Made by a program: the position numbers and the translations under genes. DNA of 46,245 nucleotides, taken from positions 1 to 46,245 of IMG/VR virus record IMGVR_UViG_3300032116_000365. The stretch is one strand, 5' to 3'. Each line of letters begins with the position of its first letter. The first letter of the stretch is position 1. Shown piece after piece: positions 15,318 through 22,509 of the stretch. The notes under the pieces were generated by a model, which worked only from the letters and a program-made list of their open reading frames with translations, did no database searches and was not told where the DNA came from. This DNA comes from a virus.

Positions 15318-15493
15318 GGCTTCTCCTTCCTGAACCTGATCATATCAAACACGTACTCACCAACCAGCCATGTCGGGGCGAAGAACAGGAACATGAACAG
15401 CAGGGTGGTGGGGTTGGTGACGGTGAGCCCAGCCTGCGAGAGCACGAGCATCATCACGAACCACGTGATCACGGCGTACGGTGAGGCCGTCAC
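15314..15493 (-). CDS. Two-helix membrane protein
   Basis: This 59-residue protein starts at GTG 15493 (GTGA overlap); GTG 15496 is an alternative. Two hydrophobic segments, YAVITWFVMMLVLS and TTLLFMFLFFAPTWLVG, are separated by a short polar turn and followed by a basic end (RFRKEKP), predicting a hairpin with both ends in the cytoplasm. Small two-helix proteins can be holins or superinfection-exclusion factors, but nothing here decides. Confidence 0.65.
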   Translation of the reverse strand: MTASPYAVITWFVMMLVLSQAGLTVTNPTTLLFMFLFFAPTWLVGEYVFDMIRFRKEKP

Positions 15494-15729
15494 CACTCCT
15501 CATCCCTCTCGATGGCGGCAGCGCAAGCCTTGGCTTGGTCGACTGTGTCGAAGCGGAAGTCGAGAACCTCGTTGCCGAAGTTCACATTGTCTGCCGTGTA
15601 CACGACAAGGTCAGCGTAGTTCTCTGCGTGCCACACCTCGTACTGGAGGTTCCTCCCGCCAGCACTCTCAACATGGAGAGCCGGGTCGCGTTCGTCGTTC
15701 AGATGCTGCCAGTCAAGCGGTGCGTTCAT
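15490..15729 (-). CDS. Hypothetical protein
   Basis: This 79-residue protein has its start at ATG 15729 (GAGGTG nearby and ATGA overlap with the upstream stop). It is acidic, with mixed strand and helix. VLDFRFDTVDQAKACAAAI resembles a short strand followed by a helix with DxxxAxxxA, also seen in the upstream product (YGPYATEAQAERARKSL). The function is unknown. Confidence 0.65.
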   Translation of the reverse strand: MNAPLDWQHLNDERDPALHVESAGGRNLQYEVWHAENYADLVVYTADNVNFGNEVLDFRFDTVDQAKACAAAIERDEEW

Positions 15730-16025
15730 GATCCCACCTCGTAGAGTTTCTGGGTTGCCACTATCCAACCTGCATTCGGGGCAACCAGTGACTTGCGTGC
15801 ACGTTCAGCCTGTGCCTCTGTTGCATACGGACCGTAAGTGAAGACCTGTGTCCCCTCGCCCTGCGTGAGCAGGACGAAGGGACGGTTGGCCTTGGCACTC
15901 AGGTACTCGGCACGTACCTCGTCTAGCGCACGGATGGCAGCCTCTGCTGCCTCCGCTGCTGTCTCGAAGTCCTCCATGAGCACGGCCTCGACGGCCTCAC
16001 GCTCCGCCTTCTTGATCCTCGCCAC
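15726..16025 (-). CDS. Hypothetical protein with helical N-terminus
   Basis: This 99-residue protein starts at GTG 16025, seven bases after GGAGGTGA. Residues 1-45 form an Ala/Glu-rich, probably coiled helix. The second half has strand-helix-strand with VFTYGPYATEAQAERARKSL, loosely like a SPOR-type repeat. The function is unknown. Confidence 0.65.
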   Translation of the reverse strand: MARIKKAEREAVEAVLMEDFETAAEAAEAAIRALDEVRAEYLSAKANRPFVLLTQGEGTQVFTYGPYATEAQAERARKSLVAPNAGWIVATQKLYEVGS

Positions 16026-16263
16026 CGTCAGTCACCTCCTCTGCGAGGAAACGGGCGGCAGTGTCGATGTAGCCCAGTGCGTGCCACGTGTTCGGGTCGA
16101 TGAACGAGAGTTCGTCGAGCCGCTTGTTCGTGAACACGGAGTACGCACGGATCTGCTGGGCTAGGTGCTGGGCTCCTCGCAGTTGCCAGTGACGGAAAGC
16201 CTCGGCTCGCCCGTCACGGAAATGCTCCAGCAGTGGCTCACTGATCTTCCACGTTGTCGTCAT
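15997..16263 (-). CDS. Hypothetical helical protein
   Basis: This 88-residue protein starts at ATG 16263 after GGAGGTGG. The sequence is helical with aromatic residues (LLEHFRDGRAEAFRHWQLRG) and an acidic C-terminus. It overlaps the next gene by 29 bases and the previous by 26. No motif is recognised. Confidence 0.6.
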   Translation of the reverse strand: MTTTWKISEPLLEHFRDGRAEAFRHWQLRGAQHLAQQIRAYSVFTNKRLDELSFIDPNTWHALGYIDTAARFLAEEVTDGGEDQEGGA

Positions 16264-16588
16264 CTTCCACCTCCCAGTACGCCTTGATCCCGCTGTCCCA
16301 GCCATTCGTGTACGCCTTGCTGTGTGCCACGCACTTGACCCACACAGCGTAGCCTTCGTGCGTCGGTCGCACGTCGGCCTCGAACCGACCGACCGAGGCA
16401 AAGCCTTGGATGCGGCCCTTGCGGATCCGGCTGGCCCGTGCATGGGCAGACCAGTACCCCTCGTACACACCGATCTTGGCCCACTCACCCTTACGGGCTG
16501 CCAGTTTCAGTGCCATCTTGTTCACTCGCACCCCCCGTCCCCGTTTCCGGGGCGGCGGGGCTCCCCACTCTGGCTCGATCATCGGCAT
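16238..16588 (-). CDS. Hypothetical basic protein
   Basis: This 116-residue protein has its start placed at ATG 16588, nine bases after GGAGG; ATG 16597 lies too close to that site. The N-terminal third is basic (PPPRKRGRGVRVNKMALKL) and the rest is beta-rich with KAYTNGWDSGIKAYWEVEDD. It could bind nucleic acid, but no family is recognised. Confidence 0.6.
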   Translation of the reverse strand: MPMIEPEWGAPPPRKRGRGVRVNKMALKLAARKGEWAKIGVYEGYWSAHARASRIRKGRIQGFASVGRFEADVRPTHEGYAVWVKCVAHSKAYTNGWDSGIKAYWEVEDDDNVEDQ

Positions 16589-16589
16589 G

Positions 16590-16775
16590 TTAGTCATCCT
16601 CCATCTCAATGAACGTGAACACGTACGACAGGTCGTTAGCCAACTGCCGGTACAGGTCCATGCTCAGGGTGTCCTTGGGGTCGGTGTGGTCCTCCAGTTC
16701 GGCGGAGAACTCGAACGACATGCTCTCGCCTGTGCTCTCGTTGATGACCTCGACCTCATACAGCGCCTTCTGCAT
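16590..16775 (-). CDS. Small acidic hypothetical protein
   Basis: This 61-residue protein starts at ATG 16775 after AAGGAGGAAG. It is acidic, with beta strands at the start and a helix near DLYRQLANDLSYVF. No cysteines or known domain are present. Confidence 0.65.
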   Translation of the reverse strand: MQKALYEVEVINESTGESMSFEFSAELEDHTDPKDTLSMDLYRQLANDLSYVFTFIEMEDD

Positions 16776-16932
16776 CTGCTTCCTCCTTCGTGTCTTCCGG
16801 GAATCCGTACTTGTCTAGGCAGGGCTGGCACCATGCCGCCTTCTTCCGGTACTTGCGTGGCCCTACATAGAACGCAGTGACACAGGTAAACTCGGCGTGG
16901 TTGGCAGCACAGCCGTAGTGATTGGCTGGCAT
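16756..16932 (-). CDS. Small zinc-ribbon-like protein
   Basis: This 58-residue protein starts at ATG 16932 after AAGGAAC. NHYGCAANHAEFTC and WCQPCLDK give four Cys and two His for a zinc site. It is the first gene after the structured 16933-17056 spacer, so it may start a transcript. Confidence 0.65.
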   Translation of the reverse strand: MPANHYGCAANHAEFTCVTAFYVGPRKYRKKAAWCQPCLDKYGFPEDTKEEADAEGAV

Positions 16933-17056
16933 GGCTAGTTCCTTACGTGTGAGTGGTGAAGGGGGAGGGCAGGTATACCTAGTGCGGATTGGGTCGCACA
17001 TCGTGAGCATCCTTGGCGGCAGAACGGAGAATACCGCACGACCCTCCCCCCTCTGG
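16933..17056 (-). promoter_or_regulatory. Structured spacer: long-range stem and palindrome
   Basis: GGGGGAGGG (16961-16969) pairs with CCCTCCCCC (17042-17050). Between them lie the palindrome AGGTATACCT (16971-16980), a GTGCG/CGCAC hairpin (16982-16999) and an alternative GTGCGG/CCGCAC pairing. It may combine a terminator for the 17057 gene with a promoter for the 16932 gene; no clear promoter hexamers are seen. Confidence 0.4.
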
Positions 17057-17479
17057 TCAGATGGAGAGCAGGGACTGCTTCTGCTCGTCCGACATGGCGG
17101 CGAACAGGGCGTAGGCCTCCGCGACCTCCTCGGCAGACACGATGGCCTTGACCTCAGCCTTCGGCTCCCAGATGTACAGGTGCACCTCGTTGCCGACGGT
17201 GCGGGTCGAGGACTTCAGCCCGGCCATCTGCTTCGAGTACCCGGCAGACACGCGGTTGCTGGACTGCCGGATGTTGTTCACGGCCTTGGTGTCCCCCTTC
17301 GGGGCCACGTCAGCCAGCACGTACTGACCGGGATTGCGACGAGCAATCCGGGCAGCCTTGACGTACTTGGCGGGACGGCCCGGAGCCTTCGGCTTACGTG
17401 CCTTCGACCTCGTGCGCTGGATCTCCGGCAGGGCGGAGACGATGGACAACTTGCGGGTCTTGCTTTTCGTGGTGTTCAT
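17057..17479 (-). CDS. AT-hook-like basic protein
   Basis: This 140-residue protein starts at ATG 17479 (ATGA overlap) after GGAAGG. RSKARKPKAPGRPAKYVKAA (~27-46) is a basic stretch around a GRP core, as in AT-hooks and related nucleoid-binding tails. The C-terminal part (EVHLYIWEPK, then helices) is compact. It may bind DNA; Lsr2-type function is possible but the Lsr2 fold is not evident. A similar ARKPKAPKT stretch occurs in the 22831-23433 product. Confidence 0.6.
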   Translation of the reverse strand: MNTTKSKTRKLSIVSALPEIQRTRSKARKPKAPGRPAKYVKAARIARRNPGQYVLADVAPKGDTKAVNNIRQSSNRVSAGYSKQMAGLKSSTRTVGNEVHLYIWEPKAEVKAIVSAEEVAEAYALFAAMSDEQKQSLLSI

Positions 17480-17607
17480 TGGCTTGCCTTCCGTGTGAGA
17501 ACGAGTGACTTGCAGAACGGGCAGACTGTTTCGTGTGCAGGGAACCAGTCGCCCAGCACAGGGCAGTACCACTCCCCGTGCTGGGCAACCTCGTGTTCTA
17601 TGTGCAT
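17476..17607 (-). CDS. 43-residue zinc-ribbon-like protein
   Basis: From ATG 17607 to TGA 17476-17478, with ATGA overlap to the next gene. EWYCPVLGDWF and CPFCKS provide three Cys plus nearby His residues. It lies directly after the DUF932-like gene. The function is unknown. Confidence 0.6.
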   Translation of the reverse strand: MHIEHEVAQHGEWYCPVLGDWFPAHETVCPFCKSLVLTRKASQ

Positions 17608-17612
17608 GTTGC

Positions 17613-18638
17613 CTAGACCAGCAGCAGATCGAGCGCACGGTCCTTGACGTCGTCGAACTCACCGAGCAGGATCTTCTCGGCCCGACGCATCCCGTCGTCG
17701 TCGTTACGCAGCGGGGAGAACCAGTCTGCGTACTCGGTGACGGCGTTGTAGAGACCCCAGCCGGTGTCCGGCGTGGCCTTGGCGGGGCTATTCTTGTACA
17801 GGCCGAACACGGACTGACGCTGTCCCTGTGCCTTGGTCACGGCGTTCTGGGACTTGATGTCGAGGGAATCCCACGACATCCCCGGCTTGACGTGCTCAGG
17901 GAACGGGAACAGGGCAGCGAGGACGTTGGCTGCGTCCTCGTCCCGAAGGGCGGTGCCGAGCAGCCGGTTACCCAGCATGGTCAGGTCCTCGGCGTAGCCG
18001 AGCGACAACTCCAGCACCATGCGTGCCTTCTCGACGTTGCTCACGTCAAGGTCGGCGGTGTGGCGGAACTTGACGACGGCCTGAGAGGCACGCTTTGCCA
18101 TCTTCCACGTGTTCCCACACACCACTCGCACTGCCGTGGCATCGAACGACGTGGCAGTGGTGCCATCGAACGAGGTACCAGCGAACAGGTACAGGTTGGA
18201 CGCATCCTTGCCACCGATGGTGGCAGTGTGCGGCAACTTGATCGTGACGAACTCACGTTCACCACGACCCAGCGAACCGAGCGTCTCGATGGTGGCACCG
18301 CCACCCTGCAACTCGTCGACGAACGAGAACACTTCTTCGATGGGATGCGGGGTGTAGCGAGTACCGACCGGGCCGAAGGCCCGACGCTCGTTCAGTCGCT
18401 TGTTGGTGCGAACCACGGCGAACTTGTCGGGGATGTCGAGAGTGGTGACCCCGTCCATGTCCATGACGGTGGTCTGCACAGGATGTGTGCTCCAGTCGTG
18501 ATCCATGTTGGCGAGGCGGACAGCCTCGGCAATTGGCATTGCCTCCTGTGAGACGTAGCCCAGACGGTGCCAGCCCGGCTCACGCAGGGCGTAGAACGAT
18601 GCGCTGCCGTCGTTGTGAATGTCGATCATGTCAGCCAT
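17613..18638 (-). CDS. DUF932 / phage-plasmid-like (TIGR03299-type) protein
   Basis: This 341-residue protein starts at ATG 18638 after GGAAGGCG. The opening REPGWHRLG, the middle GRGEREFVTIKLP and VRVVCGNTW followed by a helix with KFRHTADLD match the DUF932/TIGR03299 family found on phages and plasmids. The family is uncharacterised biochemically. It has its own near-consensus promoter (18686-18698), the best -10 in the leftward block, so strong expression is expected. Confidence 0.8.
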   Translation of the reverse strand: MADMIDIHNDGSASFYALREPGWHRLGYVSQEAMPIAEAVRLANMDHDWSTHPVQTTVMDMDGVTTLDIPDKFAVVRTNKRLNERRAFGPVGTRYTPHPIEEVFSFVDELQGGGATIETLGSLGRGEREFVTIKLPHTATIGGKDASNLYLFAGTSFDGTTATSFDATAVRVVCGNTWKMAKRASQAVVKFRHTADLDVSNVEKARMVLELSLGYAEDLTMLGNRLLGTALRDEDAANVLAALFPFPEHVKPGMSWDSLDIKSQNAVTKAQGQRQSVFGLYKNSPAKATPDTGWGLYNAVTEYADWFSPLRNDDDGMRRAEKILLGEFDDVKDRALDLLLV

Positions 18639-18685
18639 GATGTCGCCTTCCGTTGATGGTGAGTTGGTTCGTGTGTTGCATACCC

Positions 18686-18698
18686 ATTATAGCAGATT
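18686..18698 (-). promoter_or_regulatory. Promoter with consensus extended -10 (TGC-TATAAT)
   Basis: On the minus strand AATCTGCTATAAT ends 47 bases before the DUF932-like start. It combines a perfect TATAAT with a TGn extension; no clear -35 is present. A small CTACC/GGTAG hairpin lies just upstream, after the preceding gene. Confidence 0.75.
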
Positions 18699-18747
18699 GG
18701 GCTAATTCGGTATTCCTACCTTCGGTAGTTGATCGGCTAAGGGTTCC

Positions 18748-18963
18748 CTACTTGTAGTCCAAGCGAAGGTCGATGGCTGCCTCCTCGTCGTCCGGGCGGA
18801 GGTAGGCATGAGCGATTCGAGCGTAGTCGTATGCCCACTCAGGTGCATACGGTGCTGACCTCGGGGTATCACCCTTGATCTCGGCGAAGTGGACGTAGAA
18901 GGAGCGAGCCAGCATGTGCACGACTTGCTGGCTCTCGGACAGGGGGAAGTCGCCAATGCTCAC
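18748..18963 (-). CDS. Small hypothetical protein
   Basis: This 71-residue protein starts at GTG 18963 after GGAGGAG, with GTGA overlap to the upstream stop. Mostly helical, with ESQQVVHMLARSFYVHFAEI and an acidic C-terminus. The function is unknown. Confidence 0.65.
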   Translation of the reverse strand: MSIGDFPLSESQQVVHMLARSFYVHFAEIKGDTPRSAPYAPEWAYDYARIAHAYLRPDDEEAAIDLRLDYK

Positions 18964-19109
18964 GGTTGCTCCTCCAGACCGGCGAGATCGAACACTACTT
19001 CGACGTTGTCGATGTGTGCGTTGATCAGTTCCTGCACCCTGATGGCGGCTGCCGCCAAGTCGATGCCCTCATCGGCGATGAAAGCAACTTGTGTGAACGT
19101 GTATCGCAT
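18960..19109 (-). CDS. 49-residue hypothetical protein
   Basis: It starts at ATG 19109 after AAAGGAATC. A single strand-helix-strand unit: YTFTQVAFIADEG, AAAAIRVQELINAHI, VEVVFDLAGLEE. No motif is recognised; coupled to the next gene by GTGA. Confidence 0.6.
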   Translation of the reverse strand: MRYTFTQVAFIADEGIDLAAAAIRVQELINAHIDNVEVVFDLAGLEEQP

Positions 19110-19141
19110 GATGATTCCTTTGCTCGTAGATTGGCCGGGTA

Positions 19142-19165
19142 GGAGGGGGGCCGAAGCCCCCCTCC
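19142..19165 (-). terminator. UUCG-capped hairpin between leftward genes
   Basis: A 10-bp perfect stem (19142-19151 with 19156-19165) has the loop TTCG when read on the minus strand. It lies just after the 19172-19780 gene. There is no U-tract, so it may terminate weakly or protect RNA 3' ends. Confidence 0.6.
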
Positions 19166-19171
19166 GTGTGT

Positions 19172-19780
19172 TCACTCGGAAGCAGTGACCATGATGTTGA
19201 CGCTGTCAAGGACCCATGAGGTGTCGTCCTCGTCGCAGTTGTCCGACTCGTACACACCGTCGGAGGAGTAGCGGAGGGTGACGTTGGCGTCCACTTCGAG
19301 CCTCTCGTACACGTGATCACGCACGTCGTCCTCGTCCTCCAGACCGAGGGCATCGCCATCCAGCGTGAACTCCAGAGAGATGTCGTTGTACTCGACGAGG
19401 ACGAACCATTTCTGCGTGTACTGGGCCATGTCGAGGAGACTGAGCAGGCTGTTCATGCCCTCACGATCGTCGTCCTTCATGCGCTCGATGATCTGCTCAC
19501 GAATGGCGACACGCTCCATTACTCGGCCTTCGGCAATGTACGACTTCCGGGCCTGCTCCGCCTGCTCAAGTGTGGCGATAGCCACGCCATCCTTGTGAGC
19601 GGCCATCATCATGGCGGTGGGGAAAGCAGCAATGACGGTGCCCTCTTCGGACGTGGACTCGTCAGCCTTGCGTACGAACAACTTGTACTGACCGCCGTCC
19701 GACGGGTCCGGCATGTACGTGTACACGTTGTCCTCTGTGCCGTCCCATTTCGTGGACGTGGTGGTGATGAGTGTCCCCAT
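19172..19780 (-). CDS. Hypothetical acidic protein
   Basis: This 202-residue protein starts at ATG 19780 after AGGAGG. The N-terminus is beta-rich, the centre is a charged helix (QAEQARKSYIAEGRVMERVA) and the C-terminus is acidic with NITV-like strands. It resembles its upstream neighbour (19868-20560) in general layout. The upstream spacer is one of two copies of an intergenic module. The function is unknown. Confidence 0.65.
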   Translation of the reverse strand: MGTLITTTSTKWDGTEDNVYTYMPDPSDGGQYKLFVRKADESTSEEGTVIAAFPTAMMMAAHKDGVAIATLEQAEQARKSYIAEGRVMERVAIREQIIERMKDDDREGMNSLLSLLDMAQYTQKWFVLVEYNDISLEFTLDGDALGLEDEDDVRDHVYERLEVDANVTLRYSSDGVYESDNCDEDDTSWVLDSVNIMVTASE

Positions 19781-19798
19781 CGTGTGTCCTCCTATTGA

Positions 19799-19867
19799 TT
19801 GGTTGGTTGGTTCGGACTGAGCAGTCCCGTGTACACACCCCCCGAAGGGGGTGTGCACACAGCGTGC
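19799..19867 (-). promoter_or_regulatory. Intergenic module copy 1: hairpin plus conserved leader
   Basis: Read leftward it holds the stop-proximal GGCCTGAGCACGC, a hairpin with a 9-bp core stem (19834-19842 with 19847-19855) and TTCG loop, the conserved CTGCTCAGTCCGAACC and a CCAACCAACC leader before the ribosome binding site. Twenty bases (19805-19824) are identical to 22757-22776. Confidence 0.6.
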
Positions 19868-20560
19868 TCAGGCCAGTTCGACCTCGTAGTCGGTGTCGCA
19901 CGAGTCCATCGTCTCCCACGAGCCCATGCTCACGGCCTCTTTGATGTCCTCGCTGTGGATGGACTCGTAGTACGAGCCGTTTCTCGCCTGTTCACGAGCG
20001 TCGTCCTCATCGAAAGCCGTCAACGTCATGCTCCGGGGAACCGAGACAATGACGTCCTCAACCCACGACACGACGTACTCTCTCTCACGAACCTCCAGCA
20101 GGTACGGACCCGGCAGAGCCTCATTGGTCTCACCGATGAGACGGTCGAACTCCTCGCACCACTCACGTTCATTCGACTCTTTGATGAGGACGGAGCCGAT
20201 GATCTCGATGGAACGTGCGAACGAGTTGTCACGGTCGGTGAAGCGACGGTTGGCGTCATCGAGAGCCTTCTTCAGGGCCTCGATCTCGTCATCCTTCGGA
20301 TCACGAGCGACGGCTGTGTTCTCGACGGCTGCGTCCTCGACGACTGGCTCCCACTCACGGAAGAACAGCCGCGCCTCCATGACTTCGAGGCCGAAGGACT
20401 TGTACGTGAACGTGCCGTACGCACGGTCCTCGCCGACGCTGGTGACGGTGGTTTCCATGCTGTCGAAGACGTAGTCCGGGGCCTCCATGAAGGGAATGGC
20501 AAGTGCACGGACACGGTCGCCGACTGCGGGGGGCGTGAAGGTGGCGGTGTCAACGGTCAT
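19868..20560 (-). CDS. Hypothetical protein with central coiled coil
   Basis: This 230-residue protein starts at ATG 20560 after AAAGG. An N-terminal beta domain (GDRVRALAIPF, TYKSFGLEVMEARLFF) is followed by a heptad-like helix (DDEIEALKKALDDANRRF) and a C-terminal part with YVVSWVEDVIVSV and an ADP-independent DEDDAREQA helix seen in many small phage proteins. A promoter with TGCTATTGT precedes it. The function is unknown. Confidence 0.65.
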   Translation of the reverse strand: MTVDTATFTPPAVGDRVRALAIPFMEAPDYVFDSMETTVTSVGEDRAYGTFTYKSFGLEVMEARLFFREWEPVVEDAAVENTAVARDPKDDEIEALKKALDDANRRFTDRDNSFARSIEIIGSVLIKESNEREWCEEFDRLIGETNEALPGPYLLEVREREYVVSWVEDVIVSVPRSMTLTAFDEDDAREQARNGSYYESIHSEDIKEAVSMGSWETMDSCDTDYEVELA

Positions 20561-20609
20561 GGTGATGCCTTTCGTTCGGTTGGTTGGTTGGGGTCGTACG
20601 TTGCGTTAC

Positions 20610-20621
20610 ACAATAGCAGAT
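20610..20621 (-). promoter_or_regulatory. Promoter, extended -10 (TGC-TATTGT)
   Basis: Minus-strand ATCTGCTATTGT lies about 50 bases before the 20560 start and is followed by the leader CCAACCAACCAACCGAACGAAAGG (20568-20591). It shares TCTGCTAT with the elements at 18686, 21487 and 6862. Confidence 0.6.
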
Positions 20622-20630
20622 CGGGGTTTC

Positions 20631-20795
20631 TCAGCCGGAGGCTCCGCGCCTCACGGCTGCCTGACGTGCACGTCGCTGCCTGCACTCGACGTCGTGAAGG
20701 GCCTTCTCGTAGCCGACCCTCTTGCCGTCATGCCAGACGACAACACACGTGATCACGAAGATGATTCCGATGGTGAGGACGGTGAAACCGTTCAT
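20631..20795 (-). CDS. 54-residue single-pass membrane protein
   Basis: It starts at ATG 20795 after AAAGGCGTGAGC. Residues 4-21 (FTVLTIGIIFVITCVVVW) form one membrane helix, followed by a strongly basic cytoplasmic tail rich in Arg. Similar one-helix microproteins occur elsewhere in the block. The function is unknown. Confidence 0.65.
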   Translation of the reverse strand: MNGFTVLTIGIIFVITCVVVWHDGKRVGYEKALHDVECRQRRARQAAVRRGASG

Positions 20796-20807
20796 GCTCA
20801 CGCCTTT

Positions 20808-21020
20808 CTAGAGGTTGCTGTGGCAGTCGCCACAGACTTCGTTCTCGTACTCGTCGCTTGCGAAGATGGGATGAACCATGTTTCCCTCACTGTCGGTGGC
20901 GAAAGACTCCGACAGTGCGTACACGCTGAAACGCTTTTGTGTACATGCATTGCAGTGGACGTCAGCGTCGTACGTCCATCCGACTATCTCCCATGCCTTG
21001 CGTGCGTATTGGTTGTACAT
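20808..21020 (-). CDS. Small zinc-ribbon protein
   Basis: This 70-residue protein has its start chosen at ATG 21020 in GAGGAGGCGTGAGCATG; the GTG six bases earlier is too close to the ribosome binding site. CNAC and CGDC are spaced ~40 residues apart, a treble-clef or ribbon layout. The function is unknown. Confidence 0.65.
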   Translation of the reverse strand: MYNQYARKAWEIVGWTYDADVHCNACTQKRFSVYALSESFATDSEGNMVHPIFASDEYENEVCGDCHSNL

Positions 21021-21032
21021 GCTCACGCCTCC

Positions 21033-21443
21033 TCAGAGTTCAGAGAGAATCGTCGAGCAGCACGAGCAGAGAATGTAACCATCGCGCTCCTCTCCCATGC
21101 CGTGACTTCCGGCCTTGCAGTCGGGGCAGTCGCCCCACCCGTCGTACTCAGACTCGTTCATGTCAACGAACTTCACCTCATCGTCGTCAGTCAGAGGCTC
21201 CTCCAACGTGACCGTGTACATCTTGGGACGATCCAAGGCGGGAACAGCAAGGCCGAGGATGAACGTGGCAGCATCGGCTGAGCACGACGGGCACAGGTGA
21301 ACTTCGCTCGCCGAGTACGGGTAGTACGAGTCGGACGGCAGCATGGAAGCCGTGGTGACCAAGGACCAGTCGTAGGGAACGCGAGTACCTGCGTACTCGA
21401 AGTGGCAACGGTCACACGTTGCGGCGTAAGTGGCGTTGAACAT
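21033..21443 (-). CDS. Double zinc-ribbon protein
   Basis: This 136-residue protein starts at ATG 21443 after AAAGGATCC. Four CxxC knuckles (CDRC, CPSC, CPDC, CSCC) make two zinc ribbons separated by a beta segment. It is preceded by a promoter (21487-21498) and the conserved leader. It might bind nucleic acid or protein; no family is recognised. Confidence 0.7.
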   Translation of the reverse strand: MFNATYAATCDRCHFEYAGTRVPYDWSLVTTASMLPSDSYYPYSASEVHLCPSCSADAATFILGLAVPALDRPKMYTVTLEEPLTDDDEVKFVDMNESEYDGWGDCPDCKAGSHGMGEERDGYILCSCCSTILSEL

Positions 21444-21486
21444 GGCGGTGGATCCTTTCGTTCGGTTGGTTGGTGAAGCGGGGAGC

Positions 21487-21498
21487 AGCATAGCAGAA
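21487..21498 (-). promoter_or_regulatory. Promoter, extended -10 (TGC-TATGCT) with operator-like repeat
   Basis: Minus-strand CTTCTGCTATGCT is followed by the leader at 21454-21474. The repeat GCGCAGAACTGTGCG (minus strand, 21503-21517) occupies the -35 region. The same core occurs twice near the promoter at 23490. Confidence 0.55.
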
Positions 21499-21545
21499 GC
21501 CTCGCACAGTTCTGCGCTGCGTCATGTGGGTGTGATGCGACGTGC

Positions 21546-21863
21546 TCACACGAGGTACTTGCGGTACTTGGTCCGACGCCCTGACTTGGCTCGGCAAGCA
21601 CGGCACTCACGGTCACCGTTGGGCCGTGTGTACGTGTTGGACTTTGTCCACTTGTGACCACGCTGGCAGTAGCCGTCACGCTTGGCTGGCAGCACCTCAG
21701 GCTTGGCGAACTCATCCCTCAGTCGCATGTTCACGCGGTCAATGCGATTCCGCCTCGCGACGATTCGACCGACAGCAGCCAACGTGTACGCCGAAGCACC
21801 GCCGCCCTTTGGGCTGCGTGCGGGGCTGCTGGCCTTTCCAGCAGCGAATCCTAGGTAACTCAT
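21546..21863 (-). CDS. Zinc-finger protein related to HNH-endonuclease accessory domains
   Basis: This 105-residue protein starts at ATG 21863 after AGGAAGG. A basic, Gly/Ser-rich N-terminal half precedes CQRGHKWTKSN and RPNGDRECRACRAK, a C-x2-GH...N...G...CxxC pattern that accompanies some phage HNH nucleases. No HNH catalytic motif is seen, so it may be a stand-alone DNA-binding remnant. The C-terminus is highly basic. Confidence 0.6.
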   Translation of the reverse strand: MSYLGFAAGKASSPARSPKGGGASAYTLAAVGRIVARRNRIDRVNMRLRDEFAKPEVLPAKRDGYCQRGHKWTKSNTYTRPNGDRECRACRAKSGRRTKYRKYLV

Positions 21864-21877
21864 GTGTGCATACCTTC

Positions 21878-21958
21878 CTAGTCGAGCCACTCTTCACGAA
21901 TGACGAAGCCGATCCACACAGCGACCGTGATCACGACGAGCCAGTCGAACCAGTCCAT
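21878..21958 (-). CDS. 26-residue membrane peptide
   Basis: It starts at ATG 21958 after GGAGGTGAGTGAGC. The chain is one hydrophobic helix (DWLVVITVAVWIGFVI) flanked by acidic ends. Its start region overlaps the preceding stop. It is shorter than most annotated genes, but the ribosome binding site is excellent. Confidence 0.5.
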   Translation of the reverse strand: MDWFDWLVVITVAVWIGFVIREEWLD

Positions 21959-21960
21959 GC

Positions 21961-22191
21961 TCACTCACCTCCGTACGTGGCACGCGAGGCAGAGCCTCGG
22001 GAGCCACTAGGAGCCACCGTCTCGGCGGTGGGTCCGTAGGAGAACTCGATCTTGCGAACGATGAGGTTGCGGAGAAGGCCCCGCATCCACGAGTGCACGA
22101 CCATGACATCCTCGTCGGCCTTCATGAACACGTGCTCCTCGTCAGGGTTGTTCGGCGCAGACGCCCAGATCCACACAGCGGTGTACGACAT
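21961..22191 (-). CDS. Hypothetical protein
   Basis: This 76-residue protein has its start chosen at ATG 22191 in GGAGCGTGAGCATG; GTG 22197 is an alternative. An aromatic beta N-terminus (SYTAVWIWASAP) leads to a basic helix (WMRGLLRNLIVRKIEF) and a polar tail. The function is unknown. Confidence 0.6.
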   Translation of the reverse strand: MSYTAVWIWASAPNNPDEEHVFMKADEDVMVVHSWMRGLLRNLIVRKIEFSYGPTAETVAPSGSRGSASRATYGGE

Positions 22192-22193
22192 GC

Positions 22194-22268
22194 TCACGCT
22201 CCGTAGGAGGGCTGGTAGTCGCTGAACTGGACGGTGTGGATGCCGTCCTCGTAGTTACTTGTGTACAA
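22194..22268 (-). CDS. Possible 24-residue peptide with TTG start
   Basis: TTG 22268 follows CGGAGATTCAC, the same ribosome-binding context as the gene starting at 22472. It encodes YTSNYEDGIHTVQFSDYQPS and ends at a stop that overlaps the next start. A stop codon lies just upstream in frame, so no longer version exists. Evidence is limited to this context. Confidence 0.3.
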   Translation of the reverse strand: MYTSNYEDGIHTVQFSDYQPSYGA

Positions 22269-22306
22269 GTGAATCTCCGTTCAGGTAAAGGGAACTGTCT
22301 GTCCCA

Positions 22307-22336
22307 CTGCACACACGGGCCGAAGCCCGTGTGCAC
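22307..22336 (-). terminator. UUCG-capped hairpin
   Basis: A 9-bp stem (22312-22320 with 22325-22333) is capped by TTCG on the minus strand, with an A/C mismatch on the plus strand (22311/22334) that becomes a G-U pair in leftward RNA. It lies between two small leftward genes. Confidence 0.55.
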
Positions 22337-22343
22337 AAGTGAC

Positions 22344-22472
22344 CTACAGGTCGTCGATGCCGAGCACGTCTGCGACGTGGTGAGTCAGGTCGTTGAGAGT
22401 GTCGTCATCAAGCGTCACGCCCGCCTCATTGGCGAGTGACGTAAGGACGTCGTTGATTCGGTACATGTTCAT
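22344..22472 (-). CDS. 42-residue acidic helical protein
   Basis: It starts at ATG 22472, seven bases after GGAG. The sequence (INDVLTSLANEAGVTLDDD, then LNDLTHHVADVLGIDDL) has two amphipathic helices and no cysteines. The function is unknown. Confidence 0.6.
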   Translation of the reverse strand: MNMYRINDVLTSLANEAGVTLDDDTLNDLTHHVADVLGIDDL

Positions 22473-22509
22473 GTGAATCTCCGATCTGTGTGTGTATGTG
22501 ATGGGGGAA

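Noticed and set aside
15838-16612. Rightward open frames opposite the small leftward genes
   Set aside because: The leftward frames have good ribosome binding sites and coupled stops; the rightward ones do not and read like complements.
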